A DNA stretch of 64,000 bases from Brevibacillus sp. (lineage in GTDB: Bacteria > Bacillota > Bacilli > Brevibacillales > Brevibacillaceae), in the NCBI GenBank assembly GCA_017656235.1, contig JACDOF010000003.1:62001-126000 (forward strand), given 5' to 3'. A program made the translations under genes and the position numbers. The notes below the pieces were generated by a model. That model was not told the DNA's origin, searched no databases, and worked only from the letters and a program-made list of their open reading frames with translations. Of the stretch, positions 25,166 to 34,724 are shown in pieces. Position 1 is the first letter of the stretch. The number at the start of each line of letters is the position of its first letter.

Positions 25166-25364
25166 CACAAACAGGTCTTCGCCTGCGCCCGGAGAACCGG
25201 GCCGCACGCGAGGTTAAAAGGGAAGTTTGGTGAAAATCCAACGCGGTCCCGCCACTGTGAAAGAGGAGTTTTCCCTCATGCGTCCGCGCAGCCACTGTTG
25301 CCAACGGCAATGGGAAGGGGAGGGAAGATGATGATCCTTGAGCCAGGAGACCTGCCTGTTTGTG
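25166..25364 (+). ncRNA. Cobalamin (AdoCbl) riboswitch
   Basis: P1 arms CACAAACAGGTCT (25166-25178) and AGACCTG plus TTTGTG near 25349-25364 pair. Between them are the core elements GGTGAAAATCC, CGGTCCCGCCACTGTGA, the B12 box AGCCACTG (from about 25294) and GAGCCAGGAGACC at the 3' side. Cobalamin binding is expected to favour the terminator 60 nt downstream and shut off the biosynthetic operon. Confidence 0.93.
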
Positions 25365-25421
25365 TGCGTCACTGGTTTCCTTCGGGTCAAAGGAAAGGTG
25401 AGGATCGTCGTGTACTGTCCA

Positions 25422-25458
25422 CGCTTTGGTTTCCGTATGGAAATCAGAGCGTTTTTTT
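25422..25458 (+). terminator. Riboswitch expression-platform terminator
   Basis: CGCTTTGGTTTCC (25422-25434) and GGAAATCAGAGCG (25439-25451) form a 13-bp stem with two G-U pairs and a 4-base loop, followed by seven T. Located 27 nt before the first operon gene. The region 25067-25484 otherwise holds the promoter and riboswitch only. Confidence 0.88.
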
Positions 25459-25484
25459 ACTTTTTTGGAAGTGAGGAGAGGGAT

Positions 25485-26033
25485 GTGGGAAAGTCTGACC
25501 AACAGCGAGGTCTGGTGCTGGTATACACCGGCGACGGCAAGGGCAAGACGACGGCGGCGCTGGGGCTGGCGGTGCGGGCTGCGGGCCGCGGCAAGCGGGT
25601 TCTGGTCATCCAGTTTATTAAATCGCCGGAGCGCACCTACGGGGAAAAGATCGTCTTTGACCGGTTGGGTATCGAGATGATACAGACCGGCGTGGGCTTT
25701 ACCTGGACAAAGACGCCGGAAGAACACCGGATGGCCCTCAAACAAGCGTGGAGTTTGACCAAGGAAAAGATAAGCAGCGGCGCATACGATGTGGTCATCC
25801 TGGATGAGCTGAACAACGCGCTGGCGATTGAGCGGTTTCCGGTGGACGATGTGCTGCCGCTTGCCGAGGTGCAGGAGATGATCAAAAACCGGCCGCACGG
25901 CATGCATCTGGTCATCACCGGGCGTCAGGCCAGACCGGAAATAACGGATATGGCTGATCTGGTAACGGAGATGAAACCGCTCAAGCATTACTATGACGAA
26001 GGCGTGCCCGCCGTGTTGGGCATTGAATTCTAG
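25485..26033 (+). CDS. cobO: Cob(I)yrinic acid a,c-diamide adenosyltransferase
   Basis: 182 residues, CobA/CobO/BtuR family. P-loop GDGKGKTT near residue 20, later VVILDELNNAL and the C-terminal TGRQARPEI. Transfers 5'-deoxyadenosyl from ATP to cobalt of the corrin in the cytosol. GTG 25485 lies six bases after AGGAG. First gene after the riboswitch terminator. Confidence 0.93.
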   Translation: MGKSDQQRGLVLVYTGDGKGKTTAALGLAVRAAGRGKRVLVIQFIKSPERTYGEKIVFDRLGIEMIQTGVGFTWTKTPEEHRMALKQAWSLTKEKISSGAYDVVILDELNNALAIERFPVDDVLPLAEVQEMIKNRPHGMHLVITGRQARPEITDMADLVTEMKPLKHYYDEGVPAVLGIEF

Positions 26034-26058
26034 TTCGGCACTCGTGGAGGCTTGGCAG

Positions 26059-26802
26059 ATGAACGCATTTTTTCAGGCAGTTTCATTTCTGACGCGGTTT
26101 CCCGTGCCAAGGCACCGCTTTTCCGCAGCAGATTGGCAGCGAAGCGTCGCCTATTATCCGCTCGTCGGCGCGATCATCGGCCTGGCGCTGTGGGGTTTTG
26201 CCACTCTCATGCCGTTCCTGTTTTCCCCTTTGCTGACGGCCGTCCTCACGCTGGTCTTTTGGATTTTCATCACCGGCGGTCTCCATCTGGACGGGTGGAT
26301 GGACCTCGCGGACGGATTGGGCAGCAGCCGGCCGCGCGATCAGATTCTGAGGATTATGAAGGACAGCCGGGTTGGAGCGATGGGTGTCCTGGCAGCGATT
26401 GGCCTTTTGCTAATAAAAGGGGCGGCGATCCACGACCTGCTAGCACTGCACCTGGAAGCCAGCTTGCTGCTTGTCCCGGCGATCGCCCGCACCAACCTGC
26501 TGCTGGCCATCCGGTGCTGGCCGTATCTGCGGGAGGACGGGATTGGCAGCGGCATGCGCGCGGGGCTGAATGGCGGCAAACTGTTTGCCGGTTATTTGCT
26601 GCTCGTGCTGTTGGGCTGGTTGGGTGGCGGGTACAAGCTGCTGATCGTGACGCTGCTTGCGCTTTTGTACGTGGTGGGGTTCTCCATGTATGTCTGCAGG
26701 CGGCTTGGAGGTTATACGGGTGACGCCTACGGTGCGTTGATCGAATCGACAGAAACGGTCTCTCTGCTGTTGATTCTGGCAGCAGCCAACTGGACGATCT
26801 GA
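26059..26802 (+). CDS. cobS: Adenosylcobinamide-GDP ribazoletransferase (cobalamin synthase)
   Basis: 247 residues, integral membrane with about six spans. Motifs FLTRFPVP at the start, GGLHLDGWMDLADGLGSSRPRDQ and IMKDSRVGAMGV identify CobS. It joins adenosylcobinamide-GDP with alpha-ribazole, the last ring-assembly step. ATG 26059 after GGAGG; 25 nt after the adenosyltransferase. Confidence 0.95.
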   Translation: MNAFFQAVSFLTRFPVPRHRFSAADWQRSVAYYPLVGAIIGLALWGFATLMPFLFSPLLTAVLTLVFWIFITGGLHLDGWMDLADGLGSSRPRDQILRIMKDSRVGAMGVLAAIGLLLIKGAAIHDLLALHLEASLLLVPAIARTNLLLAIRCWPYLREDGIGSGMRAGLNGGKLFAGYLLLVLLGWLGGGYKLLIVTLLALLYVVGFSMYVCRRLGGYTGDAYGALIESTETVSLLLILAAANWTI

Positions 26803-26865
26803 GATCGTACCAACGCCGCCGGAAGAGACGCAAATGAAAAAAAATCGGGTGGTGAGGTGGCAGAG

Positions 26866-27453
26866 ATGGTCTGGCTCATGATGCGGCACGGGGAGACGGA
26901 CTGGAACAGGGAAGGTCGCATTCAGGGATTGCGGGACATTGGATTGAACGAGACCGGAAGAGAGCAGATCAGACGTGCGGGCAGGGACATAAAGAGGCAG
27001 ATTGGCAGGCCCGTTTCACTGATCGTGACCAGTCCGCTCAAGCGGGCGGTGGAGTCAGCGCTCATCGTCAGCGAAATCTTCGGTGCTCCCGTTCTCCCGT
27101 TTCCGCCGCTCAAGGAGCGCTCCTTTGGGCAGTTGGAGGGAAAAACATTCCTGGAGATTCGTCAACAGTACCAGATTGAAGATGTAGAGGCGATCGAAGA
27201 CGAGGCGTTTGGCACGGAGGGAATGGGCAGACTCCGCGAGCGGGTTGCGCAGGGGTTGTTCCATTTGTCTTCCGCATACTCCGCGCAGCCGCTGTTGATC
27301 ATCACGCACGGCAGCATTCTCAAGTGTATCGGTGAGATGTGCGGGCTTTCGCTGGGGATCCTGCCCAACGCCGCCTGGGTCGACATCCCGACACAGCCGT
27401 GGCAGGACGGTCAAGCGAGCCGAAAGACGGCTCCTTGCTCTTATGCGGGCTGA
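26866..27453 (+). CDS. cobC: Histidine phosphatase, probable alpha-ribazole phosphatase
   Basis: 195 residues from ATG 26866; a GTG at 26857 is also possible. Branch 1 phosphoglycerate-mutase fold: catalytic RHGETDWN at the N-terminus, the second Arg in TSPLKRAVESA, proton donor Glu in LKERSFGQLEG and second His in ITHGS. In this place, between cobS and the ring genes, it should remove phosphate from alpha-ribazole-5'-phosphate or adenosylcobalamin-5'-phosphate. The last 20 residues are atypical. Confidence 0.82.
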   Translation: MVWLMMRHGETDWNREGRIQGLRDIGLNETGREQIRRAGRDIKRQIGRPVSLIVTSPLKRAVESALIVSEIFGAPVLPFPPLKERSFGQLEGKTFLEIRQQYQIEDVEAIEDEAFGTEGMGRLRERVAQGLFHLSSAYSAQPLLIITHGSILKCIGEMCGLSLGILPNAAWVDIPTQPWQDGQASRKTAPCSYAG

Positions 27454-27517
27454 AGATGAACGGCCGCGACATTGTTCCAATATGGAAGAAAGCCACGCAA
27501 AAACGGGGGGAGTGGAC

Positions 27518-29197
27518 ATGAAAGGAAAATTGTTCGTCATCGGCTTCGGACCTGGCAGTTTTGAGCATATCACGAAGCGGGCGCGGGACGCGATTGAAGA
27601 AAGTGAGGTTGTCATCGGCTACACCACATACGTGGAGTTGATCAGCGGCCTATTGACCAATCAGAAGGTGGTCAGCACCGGCATGACCGAGGAAGTAAGC
27701 CGTGCCCGCGAAGCGGTACGCCAGGCGGAACAGGGCAAAAAAGTGGCAGTGATCTCCAGCGGCGACGCCGGTGTCTACGGAATGGCCGGTTTGATCTACG
27801 AGGTGCTGATAGAGCAGGGCTGGAGGGAAGCAGAGGGCGTGGAGGTAGAGGTGATCCCCGGTATCTCCGCGATCAACTCCTGCGCCGCACTCCTGGGGGC
27901 GCCTGTCATGCACGATGCCTGCACGATCAGCCTGAGTGACCATCTGACGCCATGGGAGCTGATTGCCAAGCGAATTGATGCGGCCGGCCAGGCTGATTTC
28001 GTCATCGCCCTGTACAATCCGAAAAGCGGACGGCGCACCAGACAAATCGTGGAAGCGCAGAACATCCTGCTGAAGTACCGCTCACCCGATACCCCGGTTG
28101 GCATCGTGAAAAGCGCTTACCGCGAGCGGGAGCGGGTGGAGCTGACCACACTGGGGAAGATGCTGGATCACGACATTGGCATGCTGACCACGGTCATTAT
28201 CGGCAATGCGTCCACGTTTGTCTACGATGGCAAGATGATTACCCCGCGCGGCTATCAGCGCAAGTACACCCTGACTGCCGATGAACAGCCGCTGAAGCCG
28301 CACGAACGCCTGCGCAAGGAAAACGAACCGTGGGCGCTTGATGGGGAGCCGGCGGAGCAGAAGGCGCCTGGGCGAACACCCTATGAATGGGCCCGGGCGG
28401 CACTCTCGATGCTTGCACAGTCCGGCAGGGCAGCAGATGCGGCAATGTCCGCTGTCTTTGTCCCCGCACGTGAAACGGCTGCCTCGGCGGCTTTTGCCGC
28501 CGCTGCCTCCCCGGCCGCAGGGACTGCCGTCGCCTCGGAGTTTCGGCAGGAGGTGATCTTTGAGTGCGCGGTCAGCCCGGGAGTGGCCAGCAAAAAGTTT
28601 ACGCCGCAGCAAATGATGGCAATGGCCGATGTGGCGGGCGACGAGGGAGAGATCGAGTACACGCCCCATCACCAGATTATTCTGCGGATTCCGACGGCAG
28701 ATCCGACGCCGATCACGAGACGGCTGCGGGAGGCCGGACTGCTCCTGATGCCGGTGGGCGATGTGGTGCAGATCAAAGCCTGCGATTTCTGCGACGGCGA
28801 GAAAAAGGACGCGATTCCCTACGCGGAGGAACTGCATCACCTGCTCGGCGGTCAAACGGTGCCAAAAGATTTGAAGATCGGCATTAACGGCTGCGGCATG
28901 GCTTGTTACGGTGCGGTGAAAGAAGAGATCGGCCTTGTTTACCGTAAGGGAGGGTTTGATCTGTTTCTGGGGGCCAAATCGGTCGGCCGGAACGCTCACG
29001 CCGGCGTTCCGGTGGCCGAGGGGATTCCTCCGGAAGAGATCGTGCCCCTGCTGGAACGGATTGTCAAGCGGTACCGGGAAGAAGCGTTTCCCAATGAGCG
29101 TTTCCACAAATTTTTCAAGCGGGTCGGGGAGATCGAAGGATTTGTCTATCGCGATGTAACGGCAGTGAAGATCGAGGACGCCGTCTGCGGCAGTTGA
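27518..29197 (+). CDS. cbiH60: Precorrin-3B/cobalt-factor III C17-methyltransferase with Fe-S C-terminal domain (CbiH60)
   Basis: 559 residues. Residues 1-245 are a tetrapyrrole methylase (VIGFGPGSFEHIT, SSGDAGVYGMAG, VEVIPGISA, ALYNPKSGRR). An Ala/Pro-rich linker (about 270-335) leads to a sulfite/nitrite-reductase-like half domain with ACDFCDG and NGCGMAC, Cys residues suited to a 4Fe-4S centre. This fusion is the CbiH60 type of Bacillus megaterium, which carries out ring contraction in the anaerobic pathway. ATG 27518 follows a G-rich ribosome site. Confidence 0.92.
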   Translation: MKGKLFVIGFGPGSFEHITKRARDAIEESEVVIGYTTYVELISGLLTNQKVVSTGMTEEVSRAREAVRQAEQGKKVAVISSGDAGVYGMAGLIYEVLIEQGWREAEGVEVEVIPGISAINSCAALLGAPVMHDACTISLSDHLTPWELIAKRIDAAGQADFVIALYNPKSGRRTRQIVEAQNILLKYRSPDTPVGIVKSAYRERERVELTTLGKMLDHDIGMLTTVIIGNASTFVYDGKMITPRGYQRKYTLTADEQPLKPHERLRKENEPWALDGEPAEQKAPGRTPYEWARAALSMLAQSGRAADAAMSAVFVPARETAASAAFAAAASPAAGTAVASEFRQEVIFECAVSPGVASKKFTPQQMMAMADVAGDEGEIEYTPHHQIILRIPTADPTPITRRLREAGLLLMPVGDVVQIKACDFCDGEKKDAIPYAEELHHLLGGQTVPKDLKIGINGCGMACYGAVKEEIGLVYRKGGFDLFLGAKSVGRNAHAGVPVAEGIPPEEIVPLLERIVKRYREEAFPNERFHKFFKRVGEIEGFVYRDVTAVKIEDAVCGS

Positions 29198-29213
29198 TAA
29201 GGAGGGTGCGGAA

Positions 29214-30191
29214 ATGGACGCAGTACTGTTTGTCGGACATGGCAGCAAAGACGCGCAGGGGAATGAAGAAGTGCGGCAGTTTGTCTCCTCTCTGGCGCCG
29301 GAAGTGGATGTGCCGATTGTCGAGACTTGTTTTTTGGAGTTTGAGCCGCCCGATGTGTACGCCGGACTGGAAGCGTGCCTGCAGCGGGGAGCGACCCGTA
29401 TCGCGGTCATCCCGATCATTCTGTTTTCGGCCGGTCACGCCAAGATACACATCCCGGCTGCCCTGGACCAGTTCAAGCAGAACCACCCTCACGTGCCGGT
29501 CACATACGGGCGGCCGGTGGGCATTCATGAGCAGGTGCTGGGCATCTTGTCGTCCCGGATGGCCGAAGCGGGGGTAACCGGGCGTACAGACCGGGAGGAG
29601 TTGGCCGTCCTCTTCGTCGGCAGGGGAAGCAGCGATCCGGACGCCAACAGCGACATATACAAAATGTCCCGTTTGTTCTGGGAACGAAGCAAAGTGAAGT
29701 GGGTGGAGCCCGCTTTTATGGGTGTTACCTACCCGCTGTTTGATGAAGGCGTGGAGCGGTGCATCAGGCTGGGGGCACGGCACGTTCTGGTTCTGCCTTA
29801 CTTTCTGTTCACCGGTGTCCTGATCAAACGGATGGCGGACTACGTGCAAAGCTGGCGGGCAGCCCGCCCCGACATTCGCTTCACACTGGCAGAATACTTT
29901 GGTTTTCACCCGCTTTTAAAAGAAGTGCTGAAAGACCGCGTGCGTGAAGCGCTGGCCGATGAGGTCAGGATGAACTGCGATACCTGTCAGTACCGGCTGG
30001 CGGCGATGGAGCATTTGGGGCACCATCATCACCATCATCATCACCACCATGAGCACGGCCATGGGCATCACCACCATCATCCCGCCGCTGAACACGCCCA
30101 TTCCCACCATCCCGAGCATGACGGGGATCGCGGGCACGGCAGCAGCGATCTTGCTCAAGGCGAACCAACAATCGGCAAGCAGTCATGTTGA
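29214..30191 (+). CDS. cbiX: Sirohydrochlorin cobaltochelatase with His-rich tail
   Basis: 325 residues. Two CbiX half-domains: FVGHGSKDAQGN with catalytic His9 and a second copy with FVGRGSSDPDANSD. Near residue 255 MNCDTC gives the MXCXXC iron-sulfur motif known from B. megaterium CbiX. The tail (about 268-315) contains runs of ten and five His plus several HxH. It inserts cobalt into sirohydrochlorin at the start of the anaerobic pathway; the tail may store or deliver cobalt. ATG after AAGGAGGG. Confidence 0.93.
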   Translation: MDAVLFVGHGSKDAQGNEEVRQFVSSLAPEVDVPIVETCFLEFEPPDVYAGLEACLQRGATRIAVIPIILFSAGHAKIHIPAALDQFKQNHPHVPVTYGRPVGIHEQVLGILSSRMAEAGVTGRTDREELAVLFVGRGSSDPDANSDIYKMSRLFWERSKVKWVEPAFMGVTYPLFDEGVERCIRLGARHVLVLPYFLFTGVLIKRMADYVQSWRAARPDIRFTLAEYFGFHPLLKEVLKDRVREALADEVRMNCDTCQYRLAAMEHLGHHHHHHHHHHEHGHGHHHHHPAAEHAHSHHPEHDGDRGHGSSDLAQGEPTIGKQSC

Positions 30192-30218
30192 GAACGGGAA
30201 AGCGAGGAGGGACCACAG

Positions 30219-31025
30219 ATGATTCTCATGCTCGCCGGTACAAGCGATGCGCGTGAACTGGCCCTGAAGATAAAAGCACAGGGATACCCGCTGCTGACCA
30301 CCGTGGTGACGGATAACGCGGCAAAAAGCATGAAAGAGGTCGGGCTGCCGGTACGGGTTGGACGGCTTGCCGCCGAAGAGATGGCCGAGCTGATCAAAAG
30401 AGAGCGGGTGGAGGCGGTGGTGGACGCCAGTCACCCCTACGCGGAAGAGGCGTCCCGCAATGCGATTGCCGGCGCAAAGACCGCTGGCGTTCCCTACATC
30501 CGGTACGAGCGGGAAAGTACTGCCTGCCCGCAGCACGACAAGGTGACGGTCGTCGAGGACTACATCCAGGCAGCCGAGCTTGCCGCCGAGAAGCGGGGCG
30601 TCATCATGCTTACCACCGGCAGCAAGACGCTGCACATCTTCGCCGAACGGCTGCTGGGCTTGCCGGATACCACCCTGGTCGCACGTATGCTGCCTCGCGC
30701 AGACAACATGCAGAAGTGCGCCGAACTGGGGATTGAACAGAAAAATATTGTCGCCATGCAGGGACCTTTTTCCAAGGAATTGAACAAGGCCCTCTACGAT
30801 CATTACAAGGTGACGCTGATGATCACCAAAGAAAGCGGCAAGGTGGGCGCCTTTGACGAAAAGGTGGAAGCGGCATTGGAGATGGGCATTGAGACGATTG
30901 TTATCGCCCGGCCGCAGGTGGAGTACGGAACCAGGTTCTCTGATTTCGGCGGCGTGCTGGACCAATTGGGCCGCCTGCACCTCTCCCGCCGATGCGAGTC
31001 GGATGCGGTTCAAGAGGGACGCTGA
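30219..31025 (+). CDS. cbiJ: Cobalt-precorrin-6A reductase
   Basis: 268 residues, CobK/CbiJ family. N-terminal LAGTSDARELA, then VDASHPYAEEAS, and AMQGPFSKELN with TKESGKVG in the C-terminal half. NADH/NADPH-dependent reduction of the corrin ring. ATG 30219 has GAGGAGGG upstream. Confidence 0.92.
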   Translation: MILMLAGTSDARELALKIKAQGYPLLTTVVTDNAAKSMKEVGLPVRVGRLAAEEMAELIKRERVEAVVDASHPYAEEASRNAIAGAKTAGVPYIRYERESTACPQHDKVTVVEDYIQAAELAAEKRGVIMLTTGSKTLHIFAERLLGLPDTTLVARMLPRADNMQKCAELGIEQKNIVAMQGPFSKELNKALYDHYKVTLMITKESGKVGAFDEKVEAALEMGIETIVIARPQVEYGTRFSDFGGVLDQLGRLHLSRRCESDAVQEGR

Positions 31026-31062
31026 CAGGGTACAGGTGACGCACGAAAAGGAGGAAGTGCAG

Positions 31063-31710
31063 ATGGATTTCCGTACGGAGTTTAAACCGTTGACCGTACA
31101 GCCACAGGAGATTGAGGACAAAAGTTTTCAAATCATAACGGAGGAGTTGGGAGAACACCCGTTTACGGATGAACAGTACCCGGTCGTGCAGCGGGTCATT
31201 CACGCCTCCGCCGACTTTGATCTGGGGCGCAGTCTGGTGTTTCATCCGGAAGCGATCAAAGCGGGGATTGAGGCGATCAGAAGAGGCAGGATTGTGGTGG
31301 CCGATGTCCAGATGGTACAGGTAGGAATCAGCAAGGCACGCATCGAGAAGTTCGGCGGCGAAGTAAAGGTGTTCATCTCCGATCCTGATGTCATCGCAGA
31401 GGCCAAACGCCTCAACACGACACGGGCCATTGTCTCCATGCGCAAAGCGGTGAAAGAAGCGGAAGGCGGCATTTTCGCCATCGGCAACGCACCCACCGCG
31501 CTGCTGGAACTGATCCGGCTGGTCAAAGCAGGGGAAGCGAGACCGGGACTGATCATCGGGATGCCGGTCGGTTTCGTTTCAGCGGCCGAGTCCAAAGAGG
31601 AACTGGCCAAACTGGACGTGCCGTTTATCACCAACCGCGGACGAAAAGGCGGCAGCCCGGTGACGGTGGCCGCGGTCAACGCACTCTCTCTCTTGGCGGA
31701 ACGGCAGTGA
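31063..31710 (+). CDS. cbiC: Cobalt-precorrin-8 methylmutase
   Basis: 215 residues. ATG 31063 is seven bases after AAGGAGG. Motifs VVQRVIHASADFDLG (catalytic His), VADVQMVQVGI and AIGNAPTALLEL are those of CbiC/CobH. Moves the methyl group from C11 to C12 to give cobyrinic acid. Overlaps cbiD by 4 nt. Confidence 0.95.
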   Translation: MDFRTEFKPLTVQPQEIEDKSFQIITEELGEHPFTDEQYPVVQRVIHASADFDLGRSLVFHPEAIKAGIEAIRRGRIVVADVQMVQVGISKARIEKFGGEVKVFISDPDVIAEAKRLNTTRAIVSMRKAVKEAEGGIFAIGNAPTALLELIRLVKAGEARPGLIIGMPVGFVSAAESKEELAKLDVPFITNRGRKGGSPVTVAAVNALSLLAERQ

Positions 31711-32813
31711 TCGCGATGGAGGCAAAAGAGGCAAAACCGCTTCGCCACGGGTACACCACAGGGGCGTGTGCCACCGCGGCGACCAAAGCGGCCCTGCTCG
31801 CGCTGATTACCCGTCAGCCCCAGCAGGAAGTGACCATTCCCCTGCCGATCGGACAGGATGTCACCTTCCAACTGGAGCGGTGCGAACATACCGCGGATAC
31901 GGGCTATGCCGCCGTGATCAAGGACGGCGGTGACGACCCCGATGCTACCCATGGAGCTTTGATCGAAAGCACGGTCACGTGGCGGGATGGGGCGGGAATT
32001 GAACTGGACGGCGGTGTCGGCGTGGGGCGCGTGACCAAGCCGGGTCTGCCTGTCCCGGTGGGAGAAGCGGCGATCAACCCGGTGCCGCGCAAGATGATCC
32101 GACAGGCTGTCGAGTCCGTTCTGGCGCAGTTCGGCATCAAGCGCGGCGTACGGGTGGTGATTTCCGTACCGGACGGCGAAGAAATCGCCAAAAAGACGCT
32201 AAACGGACGGCTCGGCATCCTGGGCGGGATCTCCATCCTGGGGACGCGCGGCATTGTCGTTCCGTTTTCCACCGCCGCCTACAAGGCCAGCATCGCCCAG
32301 GCGATCAAAGTCGCCCACGAGGCAGGATGCCGGCACATCGTCCTGTCCACGGGGGGCAGGAGCGAGAAAACGGCGATGGAACTATATCCGGAACTGCCGG
32401 AGGAAGCATTCGTGGAGATGGGGGATTTTGTCGGCTTTTCACTCAAACAGTGCAAACAAAAACAGATGGAAAAGGTAACGCTGGTGGGGATGATGGGCAA
32501 GTTTTCCAAAGTGGCGCAGGGCGTCATGATGGTTCACTCCAGGAGCGCCCCCGTCGATTTTGGGTTTCTCGCCGAGGTGGCCAGGGAGGCGGGTGCGGAC
32601 GTTCAGCGGCTGAACCAGATCCGGGAAGCCAATACGGCCTCCCAGGTGGGCGATCTGATGGCGGACAGCCCGTCGTTTTTTGCCAAACTGTGCGAATACT
32701 GCTGCCGCTCCGGTCTCAAGGAAACGGGAGGCGGTTTGGCGATCGAGACCATCTTGATCACGATGAAAGGGTCTCTGTTGGGAAGGGTGACAATCAATGA
32801 AACAAGCGATTAA
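31707..32813 (+). CDS. cbiD: Cobalt-precorrin-5B C1-methyltransferase
   Basis: 368 residues from GTG 31707 (ATG 31716 possible). CbiD signature [29 protein letters not shown], and VSTGG-type LSTGGRSEK. Methylates C1 in the anaerobic pathway; CbiD has no counterpart in the aerobic route, so it marks the anaerobic type. Confidence 0.95.
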   Translation: MIAMEAKEAKPLRHGYTTGACATAATKAALLALITRQPQQEVTIPLPIGQDVTFQLERCEHTADTGYAAVIKDGGDDPDATHGALIESTVTWRDGAGIELDGGVGVGRVTKPGLPVPVGEAAINPVPRKMIRQAVESVLAQFGIKRGVRVVISVPDGEEIAKKTLNGRLGILGGISILGTRGIVVPFSTAAYKASIAQAIKVAHEAGCRHIVLSTGGRSEKTAMELYPELPEEAFVEMGDFVGFSLKQCKQKQMEKVTLVGMMGKFSKVAQGVMMVHSRSAPVDFGFLAEVAREAGADVQRLNQIREANTASQVGDLMADSPSFFAKLCEYCCRSGLKETGGGLAIETILITMKGSLLGRVTINETSD

Positions 32814-34017
32814 GATTATCGGCATTGGCGATGACGGACAGGAGAGCCTGCTGCCGCTGTACCGAAGCTGGATCATGGAGAGCGAACTGTTGATCGGCGG
32901 TGAGCGGCACCTCTCCTTTTTTCCTGCGTATCAAGGAGAGAAGATTCCGCTCAAAGGAGGGCTGACCGCGCTCGTCGAGCGGCTGCGCGAAGAGAAGCGG
33001 CGCACGGTCATTCTCGCTTCCGGCGACCCGCTGTTTTACGGCATCGGCGGCTACCTGGCCAAAAAACTGCCTGTGCAGATTTACCCGGCGCCAAGTTCGA
33101 TCCAGCTTGCTTTTGCCCGGATGGGCGAGGCGTGGCAGGACGCTTACGTGACCAGCGTCCACGGCAGAAGCATGCGCGGTCTGGCCCAGCGGATAGACGG
33201 ACGAGAGAAGGTGGCCCTGCTGACTGACGGCGAAAACAACCCGGCGGCCATCGCCCGCTACTTGCTCTCGTTTTCGATGAACGAGTACCGCGCCTTTGTC
33301 GGCGAGAATCTGGGCAGCGAAAACGAGCGGTGCGGCTGGTACACGCTGGAGGAGATGGCGGAGATGTCCTTTTCCGACTTGAATGTGGTGATCCTGCGGC
33401 AGCAGCAGCCGGGTCCTTTCTGGCCGCTCGGCATCCCTGACGATGCCTTTGTCCAGCGCAGGCCGGACAAGGGACTGATTACCAAGCAGGAGGTGCGGGT
33501 ACTCAGTCTGGCCCAGCTTCGCCTGCACGCCAGAAGCGTGGTCTGGGACATCGGCACCTGCACCGGCTCGGTCGCGATCGAAGCGGCTCGCATCGCCCGC
33601 GAAGGTGAAGTGTACGCCATCGAAAAAAACGCGGATGATCTGGTCAACTGCCGGGAAAACATGGCCCGCTTTCGCACCGACTTTACGCTGGTGCACGGCA
33701 AGGCACCGGACGGGCTGGACCAGTTCCCCGACCCGGACGCCGTCTTTATCGGAGGCAGCGGCGGAGAACTGCCGGAGTTGATTCGCCTCTGCTGCAGCCG
33801 GCTTAAACCCGGCGGGAGAATTGTCGTCAACGCCGCCACCGTGGAGACGCTGTACCAGGCGATGCAGGCCTTTGCCGCGGCCGGCTTCGCGACACAGGTG
33901 ACGCTGGCCCAACTGTCGCGCAGCAAGCCGATTCTGGCCATGACCCGCTTTGAAGGACTGAACCCGGTCTATATCATCACCGCCTACCAAGATAGAGGAG
34001 AGGAGAACAGCCAGTGA
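32797..34017 (+). CDS. cbiET: Bifunctional cobalt-precorrin-7 C5-methyltransferase / precorrin-6B C15-methyltransferase (decarboxylating)
   Basis: 406 residues, fusion of CbiE (1-200: [25 protein letters not shown]) and CbiT (205-406: [17 protein letters not shown] motif [28 protein letters not shown]). Methylates C5 and C15 and decarboxylates the C12 acetate. Overlaps cbiD by 17 nt and cbiL by 4 nt. Confidence 0.95.
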   Translation: MKQAIKIIGIGDDGQESLLPLYRSWIMESELLIGGERHLSFFPAYQGEKIPLKGGLTALVERLREEKRRTVILASGDPLFYGIGGYLAKKLPVQIYPAPSSIQLAFARMGEAWQDAYVTSVHGRSMRGLAQRIDGREKVALLTDGENNPAAIARYLLSFSMNEYRAFVGENLGSENERCGWYTLEEMAEMSFSDLNVVILRQQQPGPFWPLGIPDDAFVQRRPDKGLITKQEVRVLSLAQLRLHARSVVWDIGTCTGSVAIEAARIAREGEVYAIEKNADDLVNCRENMARFRTDFTLVHGKAPDGLDQFPDPDAVFIGGSGGELPELIRLCCSRLKPGGRIVVNAATVETLYQAMQAFAAAGFATQVTLAQLSRSKPILAMTRFEGLNPVYIITAYQDRGEENSQ

Positions 34018-34724
34018 ACAGGATTGGTACGTTGTACGGAGTTGGCGTGGGGCCGGGCGACCCGGAGCTGATTACGGTCAAAGCATTTCGCCTGTTGACC
34101 GAAGCGCCGGTTATCGCCTATCCGAAAAAACGGATGGGCAGCAAAAGCTACGCCCACCAGATAGCCGAACTGTATGTAAAGCAGGAGGAAAAGGAAATGC
34201 TCGGCCTCATCTTCCCGATGACCAGGGACGAAGAGACGCTGGCCCGGGAATGGAACAACACGGTGGAGCTGGTTTGGCAGCGGCTGCGCGAGGGCAAGGA
34301 CGTCGCCTTTGTCACCGAGGGGGACCCGCTCTTTTACAGCACGTTTATCCACATGATGCGGGTGATGCGGGAAAAGCACCCCGAAGTACCGATCAAATCG
34401 GTTCCCGGCGTCTCTTCGTTTCTTGGCGCTGCTTCCCGCCTGGAGCTGCCGTTGGCGGACGGTGACGAGCAGATCGGCATCATTCCGGCGACGGACGACC
34501 GGGAGGCGATGCGTCAAGCGCTGGTGGGGCACGACTGTGTGGTTTTTTTGAAAGTGGCCAAAGTGCTGGACATGATCCTGGAACTGCTCGACGAGTTGGG
34601 CTTGACTGACAAGGCGCGTGCAGCCACAAAGGTAACCTCGTCCGAAGAGATGGTCTGGACCGATGTCCGCAGGTTGAAAGGGGCGGATCTCGGCTACCTT
34701 ACGCTGATGGTGGTGAGAAAGTGA
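34014..34724 (+). CDS. cbiL: Cobalt-factor II C20-methyltransferase
   Basis: 236 residues, GTG start overlapping the previous stop. [17 protein letters not shown] near the start, [25 protein letters not shown]: tetrapyrrole methylase of CobI/CbiL type. The start site is conserved for the family. Confidence 0.93.
   Translation: MNRIGTLYGVGVGPGDPELITVKAFRLLTEAPVIAYPKKRMGSKSYAHQIAELYVKQEEKEMLGLIFPMTRDEETLAREWNNTVELVWQRLREGKDVAFVTEGDPLFYSTFIHMMRVMREKHPEVPIKSVPGVSSFLGAASRLELPLADGDEQIGIIPATDDREAMRQALVGHDCVVFLKVAKVLDMILELLDELGLTDKARAATKVTSSEEMVWTDVRRLKGADLGYLTLMVVRK

Noticed and set aside
27332-27517. Extended cbiH60 start inside cobC
   Set aside because: The extension lies in the cobC frame shadow and the methylase motif starts at ATG 27518.
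28082-29419. Long minus-strand open frames opposite the cobalamin genes (also at 1539-2738 and 46819-48156)
   Set aside because: Shadows caused by GC-rich codon use of well-identified plus-strand genes.
29999-30130. Low-complexity CATCAC repeat as a DNA repeat or CRISPR-like array
   Set aside because: It encodes the His-rich tail of CbiX in frame and needs no other explanation.
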